Shown here piece by piece: positions 1 to 8,022 of a DNA stretch of 64,000 bases; position 1 is the stretch's first letter, and the number at the start of each line of letters is the position of its first letter. The translations under genes were made by a program, and so were the position numbers. The stretch lies in contig NZ_FNKB01000001.1 of assembly GCF_900102345.1 (NCBI RefSeq), positions 806,001-870,000 of the forward strand. Reading direction: 5' to 3'. This DNA comes from Leucobacter chromiiresistens (GTDB lineage: Bacteria; Actinomycetota; Actinomycetes; Actinomycetales; Microbacteriaceae). Under the pieces are notes generated by a model, which was given only the letters and a program-made list of their open reading frames with translations, was not told where the DNA came from and ran no database searches.

Positions 1-593
1 TCGTGCCGATCGAATTCGAGCTGCGGGGCGGTGGCGAGGGCCGCGGCGGTGACGCCGTCGGCGAAGTGGGTCGCGGCGAAGTCGGGGCTCGCCACCGCGA
101 AGTAGCGGTCGGTGCAGACGCGGGTCGACGTGCAGCCCGGCACGGCCGCCGACGTCGCGGTGAGGGCGGCCATCGCGGCGCCGCTGCGCAGCCGCTCCGT
201 CGAGATGCTCTCGTCGGCCCGCAGCACCTCGAACGTCGCGCCGGTCTCGCGGGCGGCTCGCGCGAGCGCCGGCACGAACCACGTCGCGAGCGAGTCCGCG
301 TTGACGACGATGGGAATGAGGGTGCCCGGCGACTCGTGCGACCCGAGCTCCGCGGAGGCGTCGGCGGCGATCTGCTGCACCTGGCGGGCGGCGCGCTGCA
401 CGACGGCGCCGGCCGCGGTGACGGCGACGGGTCGGGTGCGCTGCAGCAGCACCGAGCCGACGCGCTGCTCCATCGCCCGTACCCGCTGGCTGATCGCCGA
501 GGGGGTGATGTGGAGGCGGCGGGCCGCCCCCTCGAAGCTCCCCTCTTCGAGAATGGCTGCGAACGTGGCGAGGTGCTCGACCGGGAAGTCCAT
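1..593 (-). CDS. LysR-family regulator of the ArgP/LysG type, 3' end cut off by the window edge
   Basis: The gene reads leftward from ATG at 593 and runs off the window without a stop, so about 197 N-terminal residues are visible. The first 60 residues form a LysR winged helix-turn-helix (MDFPVEHLATFAAILEEGSF, then TPSAISQRVRAMEQ), which closely resembles ArgP/LysG. The rest is the start of the periplasmic-binding-like effector domain. It is divergent from a LysE-type exporter with about 90 bases between them. That is the classical lysG-lysE arrangement, in which the regulator senses basic amino acids (lysine, arginine) and activates the exporter. The family and pairing are strong; the actual effector is inferred. 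Confidence 0.88.
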   Translation of the reverse strand, partial: MDFPVEHLATFAAILEEGSFEGAARRLHITPSAISQRVRAMEQRVGSVLLQRTRPVAVTAAGAVVQRAARQVQQIAADASAELGSHESPGTLIPIVVNADSLATWFVPALARAARETGATFEVLRADESISTERLRSGAAMAALTATSAAVPGCTSTRVCTDRYFAVASPDFAATHFADGVTAAALATAPQLEFDRH

Positions 594-671
594 AGAGCGA
601 TCTTAAGCAGCATTCATGGTGGTGAAGAAGATTCACGTGCGCTGAAGTCGTCGCGAGGCGGAGGCGGCGCG

Positions 672-677
672 TAGCGT
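672..677 (+). promoter_or_regulatory. -10 hexamer TAGCGT of lysE (leaderless type)
   Basis: TAGCGT ends 6 bases before GTG at 684, so transcription would begin at or next to the start codon. This decides between GTG 678 and GTG 684. Confidence 0.5.
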
Positions 678-683
678 GTGAGC

Positions 684-1298
684 GTGATCATTCCCTTTCT
701 CGTCGGAGCGGGCAGCGGCCTCTCGCTCATCGTGGCCATCGGTGCGCAGAACGCCTTCGTGCTGCGGCAGGGCATCAGGCGCGAGCACGTGCTGCCCGTG
801 GTGCTCATCTGCGGGCTCGCCGACGCGGTGCTCGAGCTGCTCGGCGTCGCGGGCATCGGGTTCGTGATCGAACGCGCCCCCGTGCTCCTCGAGATCGTGC
901 GCTGGGGCGGCGTGGCGTTCCTCCTCTGGTACGCCTGGTCCGCGGCCCGGCGCGCGCTGCGCCCGCAGGCGTTGAGCGCGGGCGCCGCCGACCCCGCGCC
1001 GCTGCGCCGAGTGGTGACCGCGTGCCTGGCGATCACGCTGCTCAACCCGCACGTCTACCTCGACACCATGGTGCTGATGGGCTCCCTCGGCAACGCCCAG
1101 GGCGACCCGGATCGCTGGTGGTTCGTGCTGGGCGGCGCCGTCGCGAGCCTGTGCTGGTTCTTCCTGCTCGGCTACGGCGCGCGAGCGCTGACGCGGTTCT
1201 TCGAGACGCCGCGATCCTGGCGCATCCTCGATTCCGTGGTGGCGGTCACCATGCTCGTGATCGCGGCGCGGATCGCCTTCGGCGGCGTCTCGCACTGA
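684..1298 (+). CDS. lysE: LysE/ArgO-type amino acid exporter
   Basis: An integral membrane protein of about 204 residues with roughly six hydrophobic segments. The N-terminus carries the LysE hallmark GLSLIVAIGAQNAFVLRQG, and there is a conserved LNPHVYLDT segment in the second half. The family exports L-lysine and L-arginine by proton antiport. I chose GTG at 684 because a TAGCGT -10 at 672-677 lies exactly 6 bases upstream, the spacing seen for many genes here. GTG at 678 in the same frame would add two residues. The neighbour is the divergent ArgP/LysG-like regulator, its probable activator. A hairpin overlaps the stop codon. Confidence 0.88.
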   Translation: MIIPFLVGAGSGLSLIVAIGAQNAFVLRQGIRREHVLPVVLICGLADAVLELLGVAGIGFVIERAPVLLEIVRWGGVAFLLWYAWSAARRALRPQALSAGAADPAPLRRVVTACLAITLLNPHVYLDTMVLMGSLGNAQGDPDRWWFVLGGAVASLCWFFLLGYGARALTRFFETPRSWRILDSVVAVTMLVIAARIAFGGVSH

Positions 1299-1307
1299 GA
1301 CGCCGCC
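1281..1307. terminator. Hairpin between convergent lysE and leuA
   Basis: Perfect 11-bp stem (GGCGGCGTCTC / GAGACGCCGCC) with a 5-base loop. It overlaps the lysE stop codon at 1296-1298. There is no U-tract, but it lies between convergent genes, so a bidirectional terminator role is likely. Confidence 0.6.
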
Positions 1308-1323
1308 CGGCGGGCCGCCCGCG

Positions 1324-3078
1324 CTACGCGTCTGCGCTCGCGCGCATCACAGCGTGCAGCGTCGCGCTGTGGACCGACCGGTCGAGGCCCGCCGCCCACC
1401 CCGTGGTGCGGCCGCGCCGGTACTCGATGAGGGTGAGGGCGTCGCCGGTGCTGCCCGCGCTCATGCTGGTCTGATGGAGACTCAGCACCTCGACGGGGTG
1501 CCCGGCCTCCGCCAGCGCGGCGGTGAGGGCCTCGACGGTGCCCGCGTCGTCGCGCGAGGTGGTCCGCTCGACGCCGCCCGCGCGCAGCGTGACGCTGGTG
1601 CTGCGGCCGGAGGTCGAGCAGTCGACCAGCTCGACCGGCGACTCGGTCGCGGGGGCGAGATACGCCTCGCGGAACAGGCCCCAGAGCTGGTCGCCCGCGA
1701 CCTCGCTTCCGCTGGCATCGGTGTGCTGCTGCACCCGACGGGCGAAATCGATCTGCAGGCGGCGGGGCAGCTCGATTCCGAACTCCGTCTCGAGCACGTA
1801 TGCGATGCCGCCCTTGCCCGACTGCGAGTTGACGCGGATCACCTCGTCGTAGCTGCGGCCGACATCAGCGGGGTCGATCGGCAGGTACGGCACGCGCCAC
1901 TCGATCTCCCGCTCCGGGCGGCGTTCGGCCGCGGCGCGGCGCCGGTGCTCCGCGAACCCCTTCTTGATGGCGTCCTGATGGGTGCCCGAGAACGCCGTGT
2001 GCACGAGGTCGCCGACGTAGGGGTGGCGCGGGTGGATCTCGATGCGGTTGCAGTGCTCCACCGTGCGTCTGATCTCGTCGATGTCGGAGAAGTCGATCAT
2101 GGGGTCGACGCCCTGCGCGTGCAGGTTCAGCGCGAGGGTGGCGAGATCGACGTTGCCGGTGCGCTCGCCGTTGCCGAAGAGGCACCCCTCGACGCGCTGC
2201 GCCCCCGCGAGCACGGCGAGCTCCGCGCAGGCGATGCCCGTGCCGCGATCGTTGTGGGGGTGCACGGAGAGGATCACCGAGTCGCGCCGATCGAGGTGCC
2301 GGTGCATGTACTCGATCTGGTCGGCGTAGACGTTCGGCGTGGCGATCTCCACGGTCGCCGGCAGGTTGAGGATCACCGGACGGTCGGGGCTCGCCTCCCA
2401 GAGCTCCGTCATCGCGTTGCACACCTCCAGCGCGTAGTCGGGCTCGGTGAGGGTGAACACCTCGGGGGAGAACTCGAATCTCACGCGGGGCAGGTCGCCC
2501 GCGAGCTGCAGCACGTCGCGCCCGCCCGAGAGGATCAGCTGCCGCAGCCCCGCGCGATCCTGCCCGAGCACCACGTCGCGCCAGATCGGCGCGGTTGCGG
2601 TGTACATGTGGATGACCACGTCGTTGCGGATGCCCCGGATCGACTCCACGGTGCGCTCGATGAGGTCTCGGCGCGCGGGTGTGAACACGACCAAGGTGAC
2701 GTCGTCGGGCGCGATGTCGGATTCGGCGATCAGCCGGACGAAGTCGTAATCGGTGCGGGAGGCCGACGGGTACCCGACCTCGATCTCCTTGTAGCCCATC
2801 GCGACCATGAGTTCGAAGAAGCGGCGCTTGCGGGCGGGGTCCATCGGCTCGGCGAGCGCCTGGTTGCCGTCGCGCAGGTCGACCGGCACCCAGAGCGGCG
2901 CCTGCAGCAGCCGTCGCGACGGCCATTCGCGGTCGGTGAGCGGAATGTCGACGCGGGAGTGGGCGTCGCGGTAGCGGTGCGCGGGCATGGCGGAGCGACG
3001 CTGGCGGTTCCAGGCGGGCGCCTCGGGGAGCGTCGGGCCGGCGGGGGTGGTGAGCGTGGGGAAGGTGCTGCTGGGCAT
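1324..3078 (-). CDS. leuA: 2-isopropylmalate synthase (long actinobacterial form)
   Basis: A 584-residue enzyme that condenses 2-oxoisovalerate with acetyl-CoA, the first committed step of leucine synthesis. The TIM-barrel domain shows [10 protein letters not shown] near residue 70, the metal-binding HPHNDRGTG and [13 protein letters not shown]-terminal leucine-sensing regulatory domain follows from about residue 440. The long N-terminal extension ([20 protein letters not shown]) is typical of the actinobacterial/fungal-like LeuA class. ATG at 3078 is preceded by a GGAG ribosome site. The gene stands alone, convergent with lysE. A hairpin sits in the upstream leader region at 3149-3178. Confidence 0.95.
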   Translation of the reverse strand: MPSSTFPTLTTPAGPTLPEAPAWNRQRRSAMPAHRYRDAHSRVDIPLTDREWPSRRLLQAPLWVPVDLRDGNQALAEPMDPARKRRFFELMVAMGYKEIEVGYPSASRTDYDFVRLIAESDIAPDDVTLVVFTPARRDLIERTVESIRGIRNDVVIHMYTATAPIWRDVVLGQDRAGLRQLILSGGRDVLQLAGDLPRVRFEFSPEVFTLTEPDYALEVCNAMTELWEASPDRPVILNLPATVEIATPNVYADQIEYMHRHLDRRDSVILSVHPHNDRGTGIACAELAVLAGAQRVEGCLFGNGERTGNVDLATLALNLHAQGVDPMIDFSDIDEIRRTVEHCNRIEIHPRHPYVGDLVHTAFSGTHQDAIKKGFAEHRRRAAAERRPEREIEWRVPYLPIDPADVGRSYDEVIRVNSQSGKGGIAYVLETEFGIELPRRLQIDFARRVQQHTDASGSEVAGDQLWGLFREAYLAPATESPVELVDCSTSGRSTSVTLRAGGVERTTSRDDAGTVEALTAALAEAGHPVEVLSLHQTSMSAGSTGDALTLIEYRRGRTTGWAAGLDRSVHSATLHAVMRASADA

Positions 3079-3148
3079 CGGGGTCTCCTGATCGACGGTC
3101 TGCGTGATCGACCGGCGCCTTGCGCGTTCTGCGGCTCACCGACTCCAT

Positions 3149-3178
3149 GACGGGGAGCCGGTCTGGTCAGGCCCCGTC
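3149..3178 (-). promoter_or_regulatory. Hairpin in the leuA upstream leader region
   Basis: A 7-bp stem (GACGGGG / CCCCGTC) with a 16-base loop, about 70 bases upstream of the leuA start. I could not find a leucine-rich leader peptide beside it, so an attenuator role is only a possibility. Confidence 0.25.
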
Positions 3179-3286
3179 GTGGCGACGAAGGAGGAGGGTG
3201 GCGATGCGCTGCACAGGGCCACGGTAGCACACTCCTCAGACAAGCTGAGAAGTTCGTGCTGGATCGGGGGCCTGCGGCGGCGACGG

Positions 3287-3330
3287 AGCGGCGGGCCAGG
3301 GGCGGCGGGCCAGGGGCGGCGGGGCGGCGA
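3287..3330. repeat. 14-bp tandem repeat upstream of the GntR gene
   Basis: Two full copies and one partial copy of a 14-bp unit (GGCGGCGGGCCAGG), just before the regulator gene. No adjacent palindrome is visible. Confidence 0.6.
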
Positions 3331-3353
3331 GGGGTCGATGGGAGAATGTGCGC

Positions 3354-4073
3354 ATGACGATCGTGCGACGCGAATCCCTGGCCGAGCAGGCCGCCGCACT
3401 GCTGCACGAGCGCATCCGCGCCGGCGAATGGCCCATCGGAGGCAAGCTGCCGGGGGAGACGACGCTCGCGCCGCAGCTCGGCGTGGGGCGCTCGACGGCC
3501 CGCGAGGCGATCCGCATCCTCGCCGGCCGCGGCATTCTCGCGACACGACAGGGCGCCGGCGTGTTCGTCGTCGCCGCCGAGGCGCCCGAAGGGTGGGGCG
3601 CCGTGCTGCAGCGCGCCGGCATCGCGGCCGTGCTCGAAGCGCGCACCGCGATCGAAGTCGAAGCCGCCGCGCTCGCCGCACGGCGGCGCACGGCAGCAGA
3701 ACTGGAGACGCTCCGCATCGCGCTCGAGGAGCGGCAGCGCCGCCGCGGCGACCTCGACGCGCTCGTCGACGCCGACATGGCAGTGCACCGCGGCATCGTC
3801 GCCGCCGCGCACAGCCCGATCCTGCTCGAGCTCTTCGACGGCTTCGCTCCGCGCAGCCGCGCCGCGATGATCGACATGCTCCGATCGCGAGCGGCCGCGG
3901 GAGCCGGCGGCGACCGCTCCGACGTTCACGGCGCCGGCTCCGACCCCCGTTCCGGAGACGCGGACCACGACGCGCACGAGCAGATGTACCTCGCGATCGA
4001 GGCCGGCGACGCCGATGCTGCGGCGCGGCTCACGCGCGCGCACCTGCAGACGCTCCGGTCGCGCGCGAGCTGA
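3354..4073 (+). CDS. GntR-family regulator, FadR subfamily
   Basis: About 239 residues. The N-terminal winged helix carries the GntR signature (GKLPGETTLAPQLGVGRSTA, then REAIRILAGRGIL and RQGAGVFV, residues about 30-75). An all-helical FCD-type effector domain follows; its expected metal-site histidines appear in AVHRGIVAAAH and HDAHEQMYLAI. Such proteins repress carbon-catabolic or transport genes and are released by small carboxylates. A Gly/Ala/Asp-rich insertion lies around residues 180-205. ATG 3354 is preferred over GTG 3348 because GGAGA lies 8 bases upstream of it. Its target is unknown; the nearby tricarboxylate system is one guess. Confidence 0.85.
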   Translation: MTIVRRESLAEQAAALLHERIRAGEWPIGGKLPGETTLAPQLGVGRSTAREAIRILAGRGILATRQGAGVFVVAAEAPEGWGAVLQRAGIAAVLEARTAIEVEAAALAARRRTAAELETLRIALEERQRRRGDLDALVDADMAVHRGIVAAAHSPILLELFDGFAPRSRAAMIDMLRSRAAAGAGGDRSDVHGAGSDPRSGDADHDAHEQMYLAIEAGDADAAARLTRAHLQTLRSRAS

Positions 4074-4092
4074 TCCGGCCCGACCGCCGCCG

Positions 4093-4923
4093 CTAGCCGC
4101 CCGGCGGGGGCACGAGGCGGTAGAGCACCTCGGGGCGGCCGCGTCTGCCGTAGCGGTGCGCGAGATCGATCGCTCCCGTCTCCACGAGGTGATCGAGGTA
4201 GCGGCGCGCGGTCGCGCGCGAGATCTCGCACCGCTGCGCGAGCTCGACCGCGGAGAGAGGCGTCACCGGATCGAGCGCCGAGAGCACCGACCTCAGCGTC
4301 ACCTCGGAGATGCCCTTCGGGAGTGCACCCGGCGCCCCGATCGGCAGCGAACCCGACTCGGCGCCCGACTCCGCTCCCGCCGCCGCCCCGACCGCACCAT
4401 TCGACGGCGGCCCGGAGCGCGAGCCCCGCGCCGCGCGAACGGCCGCGGGCACGTCGATCCGCCCCGTCGACTGCAGGCGATCGATCTCGCCCTGCCCGAG
4501 CACCACCTCGCGCGACCCCGCATCGGCCGCGCGGTGCTCGGCGCGGTAGCTCGCGAGCCGCGCATGCAGCGCCGGCTCGGTGAACGGCTTCACCAGGTAC
4601 CCGATGACGCGGGCCGCCAGCGCCTGCCGCACCGTCACCTGATCGCGCGACGAACTGATGACCAGCACATCGGGCGACGCGTGCCGCACCGTGCGCAACC
4701 GGTTCAGCACCTCGACGCCGCTGATATCGGGGAGCCGCATGTCGAGGAGCACGAGATCCACGTCGCCGCGCAGGCTGTGCTGCAGGGCGGCGCGGCCCGT
4801 GCCGACGGTGGCGGTCACCGCGAACCCCGGAGCGCGCGACACGTACAGGCCGTGCAGGCGACGAGCGCCCGGATCGTCGTCGACGACGAGCACGCGGATC
4901 TCCGCAGACGGGGAGGCGCTCAT
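4093..4923 (-). CDS. Response regulator of the CitB/DcuR family
   Basis: A 276-residue regulator. The receiver domain (residues 8-125) has the acidic pocket VVDDD (15-17), phospho-acceptor Asp61 in LLDMRLPD and Lys112 in YLVKPF. After an Ala/Gly/Glu-Ser-rich linker (about 165-205) comes a C-terminal winged helix (LSAVELAQRCEISRATARRY). This is the layout of regulators paired with CitA/DcuS-type sensors for citrate and C4-dicarboxylates. It overlaps the upstream kinase gene by ATGA, so the two are co-transcribed and translationally coupled. The divergent tctCBA transporter operon is the natural target. The linker is longer and lower in complexity than usual. Confidence 0.88.
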   Translation of the reverse strand: MSASPSAEIRVLVVDDDPGARRLHGLYVSRAPGFAVTATVGTGRAALQHSLRGDVDLVLLDMRLPDISGVEVLNRLRTVRHASPDVLVISSSRDQVTVRQALAARVIGYLVKPFTEPALHARLASYRAEHRAADAGSREVVLGQGEIDRLQSTGRIDVPAAVRAARGSRSGPPSNGAVGAAAGAESGAESGSLPIGAPGALPKGISEVTLRSVLSALDPVTPLSAVELAQRCEISRATARRYLDHLVETGAIDLAHRYGRRGRPEVLYRLVPPPGG

Positions 4924-6155
4924 GCGCGACCTCCGATCTCGAATCGGAACCTCGCGCCGCCGAGATCCGAGCGGCCCAGTTCGACGGTGCCGTTGCGGTC
5001 GGCGATGATGCGCCGCACCAGGTCGAGCCCGATGCCGCGCCCCAGCCCCGACGCGTCGAGCTTCGACGAGAACCCGCGGGCGAAGACGCGGTCGGCCGCG
5101 GGCCCCGCGATCCCCGGCCCGTCATCGGCGACCTCTCCGCGCAGCACGCCGCCCCTGCCGGTCAGCGTGCAGCGCACGCGCGACGCCCCCGCCTCGCCCG
5201 CATTGCGGCAGAGGTTCGCGAGCACGAGCGTCACATCCTCGTCCACATCGGCGTCGACATCGATCGCGGTCTCGAGCTGCGCGCCGAGACCCCCGAGCTC
5301 GGCGCGCAGCGCGTCGAGCGTCGCGCGCAGCAGCGGATACCGCGAATCGGCGGCCCCCTCGCTCTCATCGACCGGGGCCGCTCCGGCGATGTAGGCGAGC
5401 GCCTCCGCCGTATCGCCGTGCGAGACCAGGCCGTGGATCACATGCAGGCGCGTGTGGAACTCGTGGGTCTGCTCGCGCAGCGCCGCCGCCGTGCGGCGGA
5501 TGCCCTCCGCCTCCCGGGAGAGCGCCTCGAGACGCCGCAACCGGCGCTCCAGTAAGGTGGCGAGCGCGGTGCTCGCGAGCGTGCCGACGAGCAGGGCGCC
5601 CAGCGCCCACGGCAGGAGCTGCCGCACGGCGGCCTCGAAATCAGCGGCGATGCGCGTCTCGAGAATGCCCACGGAGAGCGACCCGATGACCCTCCCCGCA
5701 TCGTCGCGCACCGGCACCTTCGCCCGCAGCGTTCGCCCGAGGGTGCCGCGCTCCGTTCCCAGGAACTCCCGCCCGTCGAGCACGTCGTCGATCGACGTCG
5801 ACACGTGCCCGCCCCGCAGCTCCGGCGTCGGGTGCGTGATGCGGATGCCCCGATCATCGGTGACGACCAGGTAGTCGACGCCCGCGGCCTGCTCGACGAC
5901 GTCGGCCAGCGGCTGCAGCTCGCGCGTCGCCTCCGCGACGTCGTCGCCGGTGCGCTCGAGCACCGTGCGCACCTGATCGAGCCGTGCCAGGCTCGTCGCG
6001 ACATCGCGCACCCGCTCGCCCGTCGCCTCCCGAATGCTCGACTCCTGCACCGTCACCGCGATGCTCGCCGTGACGCCGACGCTCGCGAGCACGAGCAGCG
6101 TCGGGAGCAGGAGGACCGCGAGACGCGCGAAGCGCGACATCGTCCAACGCGGCAT
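4920..6155 (-). CDS. Sensor histidine kinase of the CitA/DcuS family
   Basis: About 411 residues. Membrane segment 1 is at about residues 10-35, followed by an extracytoplasmic Cache-type sensor (about 36-178, with YLVVTDDRGIRITHP and VPVRDDAGRVIGSLSVG) and membrane segment 2 at about 180-202. The phosphorylated histidine is His231 in LREQTHEFHTRLH, then the ATPase domain with N box NLCRNAGEA and GRGIGLDLV. The cytoplasmic PAS domain usual in CitA/DcuS is missing, which explains the short length. ATG 6155 is preceded by GGGAGG. It probably senses an external tri- or dicarboxylate and drives expression of tctCBA. Confidence 0.88.
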   Translation of the reverse strand: MPRWTMSRFARLAVLLLPTLLVLASVGVTASIAVTVQESSIREATGERVRDVATSLARLDQVRTVLERTGDDVAEATRELQPLADVVEQAAGVDYLVVTDDRGIRITHPTPELRGGHVSTSIDDVLDGREFLGTERGTLGRTLRAKVPVRDDAGRVIGSLSVGILETRIAADFEAAVRQLLPWALGALLVGTLASTALATLLERRLRRLEALSREAEGIRRTAAALREQTHEFHTRLHVIHGLVSHGDTAEALAYIAGAAPVDESEGAADSRYPLLRATLDALRAELGGLGAQLETAIDVDADVDEDVTLVLANLCRNAGEAGASRVRCTLTGRGGVLRGEVADDGPGIAGPAADRVFARGFSSKLDASGLGRGIGLDLVRRIIADRNGTVELGRSDLGGARFRFEIGGRA

Positions 6156-6242
6156 CGCAGCACCTCCCGTCACCCTCGTCGTCACCGCGCACCGGCCCGG
6201 CCGCCGCTCCGCCAACAGCGGTCGGCAGCGCTGCCGGCTCCG

Positions 6243-6310
6243 TGAGCACTTATGAGCACAAATCGCGCGCGCCCCGCGCACGCGGCAAATGGTTGACATC
6301 TTATAGGCGT
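6243..6310. promoter_or_regulatory. Control region between the two-component system and tctC
   Basis: Two direct copies of TGAGCAC at 6243-6249 and 6253-6259 are spaced exactly 10 bp apart, one helical turn, in a locally AT-rich stretch. A TTGACA hexamer lies at 6293-6298 toward tctC, but I see no good -10 at the right spacing. A tandem direct repeat fits binding by the CitB/DcuR-type regulator. Confidence 0.35.
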
Positions 6311-6347
6311 TGGTGCGGCACAACGGCGTCCGCACAGAGGAGTGAAC

Positions 6348-7349
6348 ATGACAGATACCCCGAAGCGAGGCGCGCGTCGCACAGCGCTCTGCATCATCGG
6401 CGGCACGATCGCCGCAGCCGCCGTCGGAGTGGCGGCGTTCGGCTCGATCAGCTCGGCGACGGTCGGCAGCGACATCCACTCGTCGCTGACGATCATCGCC
6501 CCAGCCGCGGCCGGAGGCGGCTGGGACACGGTCGCGCGCGAGATGCAGCAGGCGCAGCGCGCCAACGGGCTGAGCGCCAACGTGCAGGTCGTCAACATGC
6601 CGGGAGCCGGCGGCACCATCGCGCTCGGCAACCTCTCGACGCTCGAAGGCCAGGCGAACACGATGCTCGTCGGCGGCACCGGGCTGCTGGCGGCCACCAT
6701 CCAATACGGATCGGACGCCACGCTCGACGACGTGACGCCGCTCGCCGTCGTCTTCGAGGAGTACGACGTGATCGTCGTGCCCGCCGATTCGCCCTACGAG
6801 ACCCTCGACGACCTCGTCGAGGCGTGGCGCGCCGATCCGAAATCGATCCCCTGGACGGGAGGCGGCTCGTTCGATCAGCTGGTCGTCACCGACCTCGCGC
6901 TCGCCGCGGGCATCGAGCCGACGCAGACCACGTACATCTCCTCCGACGGCGGCGGCGAGGCGGTCGCCGCGCTGCTGAACGGCACCGCTCAGGCCGCGAC
7001 CGGCGGATACCCCGACAACATCGACCAGATCGAGTCGGGCCGGCTGCGGGCGCTCGCGATCGTCGCGGAGGAGCCCATCGCGGGCATCGACATTCCGACC
7101 GCCCGCGAGCAGGGGTACGACATCACCCTGGCGAACTGGCGCATGCTCGCCGCACCCGCCGGGCTCACCGATGAGGAGACCACGGGCCTCAGCGATCTCG
7201 TCGCAGACACCCTCGCGACTCCCGAGTGGGCCTCCGCGGTCGACCGCTACCACTGGACCGAACAAGTGATCACCGGCGAGGAGCTGGACGACTTCCTCGT
7301 GGAGGAACGCGACCGCATCGCTCGCCTGTACGAGGAGATGGGGCAATGA
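6348..7349 (+). CDS. tctC: Tricarboxylate transporter solute-binding protein TctC
   Basis: A 333-residue extracytoplasmic binding protein. The N-terminus has an Arg/Lys stretch then a hydrophobic segment (residues about 12-35), so it is exported or membrane-tethered; I see no lipobox cysteine. The mature part has the TctC/Bug-family pattern: PAAAGGGWDTVAREMQ, VVNMPGAGGTIA and IPWTGGGSFDQL. TctC binds citrate or related carboxylates and passes them to the TctAB membrane complex. The start follows GAGGAG with a 5-base spacer. First gene of the tctC-tctB-tctA operon; its TGA overlaps the tctB ATG. Confidence 0.93.
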   Translation: MTDTPKRGARRTALCIIGGTIAAAAVGVAAFGSISSATVGSDIHSSLTIIAPAAAGGGWDTVAREMQQAQRANGLSANVQVVNMPGAGGTIALGNLSTLEGQANTMLVGGTGLLAATIQYGSDATLDDVTPLAVVFEEYDVIVVPADSPYETLDDLVEAWRADPKSIPWTGGGSFDQLVVTDLALAAGIEPTQTTYISSDGGGEAVAALLNGTAQAATGGYPDNIDQIESGRLRALAIVAEEPIAGIDIPTAREQGYDITLANWRMLAAPAGLTDEETTGLSDLVADTLATPEWASAVDRYHWTEQVITGEELDDFLVEERDRIARLYEEMGQ

Positions 7350-8020
7350 CGCCGACCAACAATCCGACCGCGATGTCCGCGGTCGTCGGCGAGGAGATCC
7401 GCTTCGCGGCGGGCGACCCTCGCACCACCGCGCGGCTGAAGCACCTGATCATGCCCGCGCTGCTGCTCGCCTTCGCGGCGTATCTCGGGTACGGCATGCT
7501 CACCATGCGCGTGCCCGAGGGCACGGCGTTCCCCGGGCCGCGCTTCTTCCCCGCGATCATCGCGAGCGGGCTGGTGCTCTTCGCGATCCTCCTGATCGTC
7601 TCGGCGGCGAAGGATCTGCGGGCCGAGCGCGCCGCACGCGCGGCGTCGACCCGCATGGTCGACGACTTCGAGCTGCTCAGCGCGGAGCACGACGCGGCCG
7701 CGGACGGCGCCGGCGCCTTCGGCGCGGAAGGCTCTGACGGCATCGATGGCGACGTGGGCGGTGCGCGCGCGGTCTCCATCGACTGGCGATCCCTCGCGTG
7801 GGTCATCGGCTCGTTCGCCGCATTCGCGCTGCTGCTCGACGTGCTCGGCTGGGTGATCGCCGCCGCGCTGCTCTTCTGGTGCGTGGCCCGCGGCTTCGGG
7901 GCGCGGAAGCCCATCGTGAGCCTCATCACCGGCTTCACGGTGAGCTCGCTCGCCTACATCGCCTTCGACATGGCGCTCGGCATGTCGCTGCCCTCGGGCA
8001 TTCTGGGCGGGGGGTTCTGA
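7346..8020 (+). CDS. tctB: Tricarboxylate transporter small membrane subunit TctB
   Basis: A 224-residue membrane protein with four hydrophobic segments, one near residues 36-50 and another near 70-90. A long acidic Ala/Gly-rich loop of about 50 residues separates them from the remaining two. This matches the TctB family in size and topology. The start codon overlaps the tctC stop (ATGA) and tctA starts 2 bases after its stop, so the three genes form one coupled unit. TctB assists the large channel subunit TctA in sodium-dependent uptake. The central loop is longer than usual. Confidence 0.88.
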   Translation: MTPTNNPTAMSAVVGEEIRFAAGDPRTTARLKHLIMPALLLAFAAYLGYGMLTMRVPEGTAFPGPRFFPAIIASGLVLFAILLIVSAAKDLRAERAARAASTRMVDDFELLSAEHDAAADGAGAFGAEGSDGIDGDVGGARAVSIDWRSLAWVIGSFAAFALLLDVLGWVIAAALLFWCVARGFGARKPIVSLITGFTVSSLAYIAFDMALGMSLPSGILGGGF

Positions 8021-8022
8021 TC

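Noticed and set aside
1354..3150. A rightward open frame opposite leuA.
   Set aside because: It is an antisense shadow of leuA, which has all enzyme motifs and a ribosome site.
3149..3178. leuA leader considered as a T-box or leucine-attenuator.
   Set aside because: No T-box sequence, no leucine-codon-rich small ORF and no U-tract terminator were found next to the hairpin.
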